Shown here in pieces: positions 6,674-7,240 of a DNA stretch of 7,240 nucleotides. Position 1 is the first letter of the stretch, and every line of letters starts with the position of its first letter. The stretch comes from an uncultured bacterium. Its GTDB lineage: Bacteria > Patescibacteriota > Gracilibacteria > Absconditabacterales > Absconditicoccaceae. The notes beneath the pieces are model-generated. The model worked only from the letters and a program-made list of their open reading frames with translations, searched no databases and was not told where the DNA came from. Both the position numbers and the translations under genes were made by a program. The stretch is from assembly GCA_903943625.1 (NCBI GenBank), contig CAJAPL010000110.1:1-7240 (forward strand). Direction: 5' to 3'.

Positions 6674-7237
6674 ATGTCCAATTCACGTGATCAATTTCAA
6701 GAATGAATGTCTTATCATATCGTGAATAAAAGTTTTGGTAATATAATTTTGTGGGAAACATGAAACGATTATAAGACTTTCATATTGCAGATTATAGACC
6801 ACTTAATGACTTTCCCTGGCATTAGATTGATTTCTTATTGCATCCTGCCGGATCACTTTCATTTTATACTTTCCAATACTAAAAAGGGATTTGATATATC
6901 CAATTTTCTCAAAAAGATTCAGATAAGTTATGCTATGTATTTCAAAAAAAAACATTCAGATAATCCTCAGCTCAAGTGATTGCCTGTTTTTAAATGAAGG
7001 TTCAGAGCTTCAGAGATTCAACCAGACAGACTAGATGAGATTATAAGTTACGTCAATTATAACGCTATCCACCATGAAATAGTAGAATCGGTATCCAACC
7101 GACCGTATTCTAGCATCCATCAATTTGTAGACACATGATACGATTATAAACAAGAGACATATATAAAAATAGAAAATACAGAAATGTCTCTATCAAAAAA
7201 CTCTAATATTATCCCACAGCTAGAAATAAATTCATAG
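6674..7237 (+). CDS. Y1 (HUH) transposase, REP-associated / IS200-like type
   Basis: The 187-residue protein matches the Y1 transposase family (Transposase_17/RAYT), which cuts and joins single-stranded DNA at hairpins through a covalent 5'-phosphotyrosine. YHIVNKSFGN starts the first strand. LPDHFHFIL holds the metal-binding HUH pair His61 and His63. PVFKGRFRA is the family's vFq.Rfks segment, and ISYVNYNAIHHEIV carries the catalytic Tyr126, aligned with Y-I-H-x-N-P. The motifs look intact, so it may be active. Five of eight glycines are TGA, so the gene is adapted to the host code rather than a fresh import. The ATG at 6674 puts EGMSYHI at the usual distance from the N terminus; 6626 and 6707 are alternatives. 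It lies 82 bp after the FtsL-like gene. No accessory TnpB or flanking IS end is visible before the window stops. Confidence 0.9.
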
Positions 7238-7240
7238 AAA

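Noticed and set aside
1..7240. tRNA-Gly(UCA), CRISPR array or defence/toxin system
   Set aside because: I looked for cloverleaf pieces, regularly spaced repeats and known defence motifs on both strands and found none in the window.

Overview
The window is AT-rich bacterial DNA that makes sense only if UGA is read as glycine (NCBI translation table 25). Under the standard code the homologues of RNase J, MltG, RsmH and HU are all broken by in-frame TGA. With TGA as Gly they become full-length, and the TGA codons fall on conserved glycines such as those of the RsmH SAM-binding loop and the RNase J HxSGH motif. By hand count about 80 of about 140 glycine codons are TGA, and every gene ends in TAA or TAG. 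This code is known from Gracilibacteria (BD1-5) and Absconditabacteria (SR1), so the source is most likely a member of that Patescibacteria/CPR branch. I cannot choose between the two from this window. No start codon has a Shine-Dalgarno sequence in front of it.

Left part (1-2850): the 3' end of an unrecognised gene with an acidic, charged tail runs into a convergent O-methyltransferase gene on the minus strand, and their stop codons overlap. A 47-bp AT-rich gap separates the methyltransferase from the divergent gene for RNase J, the central RNA-decay nuclease. RNase J ends at an intrinsic terminator.

Middle (2850-3417): the nucleoid protein HU lies on the minus strand. It has its own perfect 12-bp terminator hairpin and a sigma70-like promoter. 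Back to back with that promoter, a second promoter of the same design (TTGAAA, 16-bp spacer, TAnnAT) fires rightward.

Right part (3418-7237): five genes on the plus strand follow each other with 30-82 bp gaps and no visible terminator, so they probably form one transcript. They are a nudix-like protein lacking the catalytic glutamates, MltG (peptidoglycan transglycosylase that ends glycan strands), RsmH (16S rRNA m4C1402 methyltransferase), a small single-pass membrane protein in the FtsL position, and a Y1 (HUH) transposase of the REP-associated type. The mltG-rsmH-ftsL-like block looks like a reduced and rearranged division/cell-wall (dcw) cluster. The transposase sits where ftsI or mraY would normally follow, and a GTAG-headed hairpin lies just upstream of it.

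I see no CRISPR array, tRNA, rRNA, phage or defence system. Most of the window is housekeeping. The points most worth a second look are the recoding and its uneven use between genes, an RNase J that lacks one canonical zinc-binding histidine, the degenerate nudix-like gene, and the REP-like hairpin beside the transposase.
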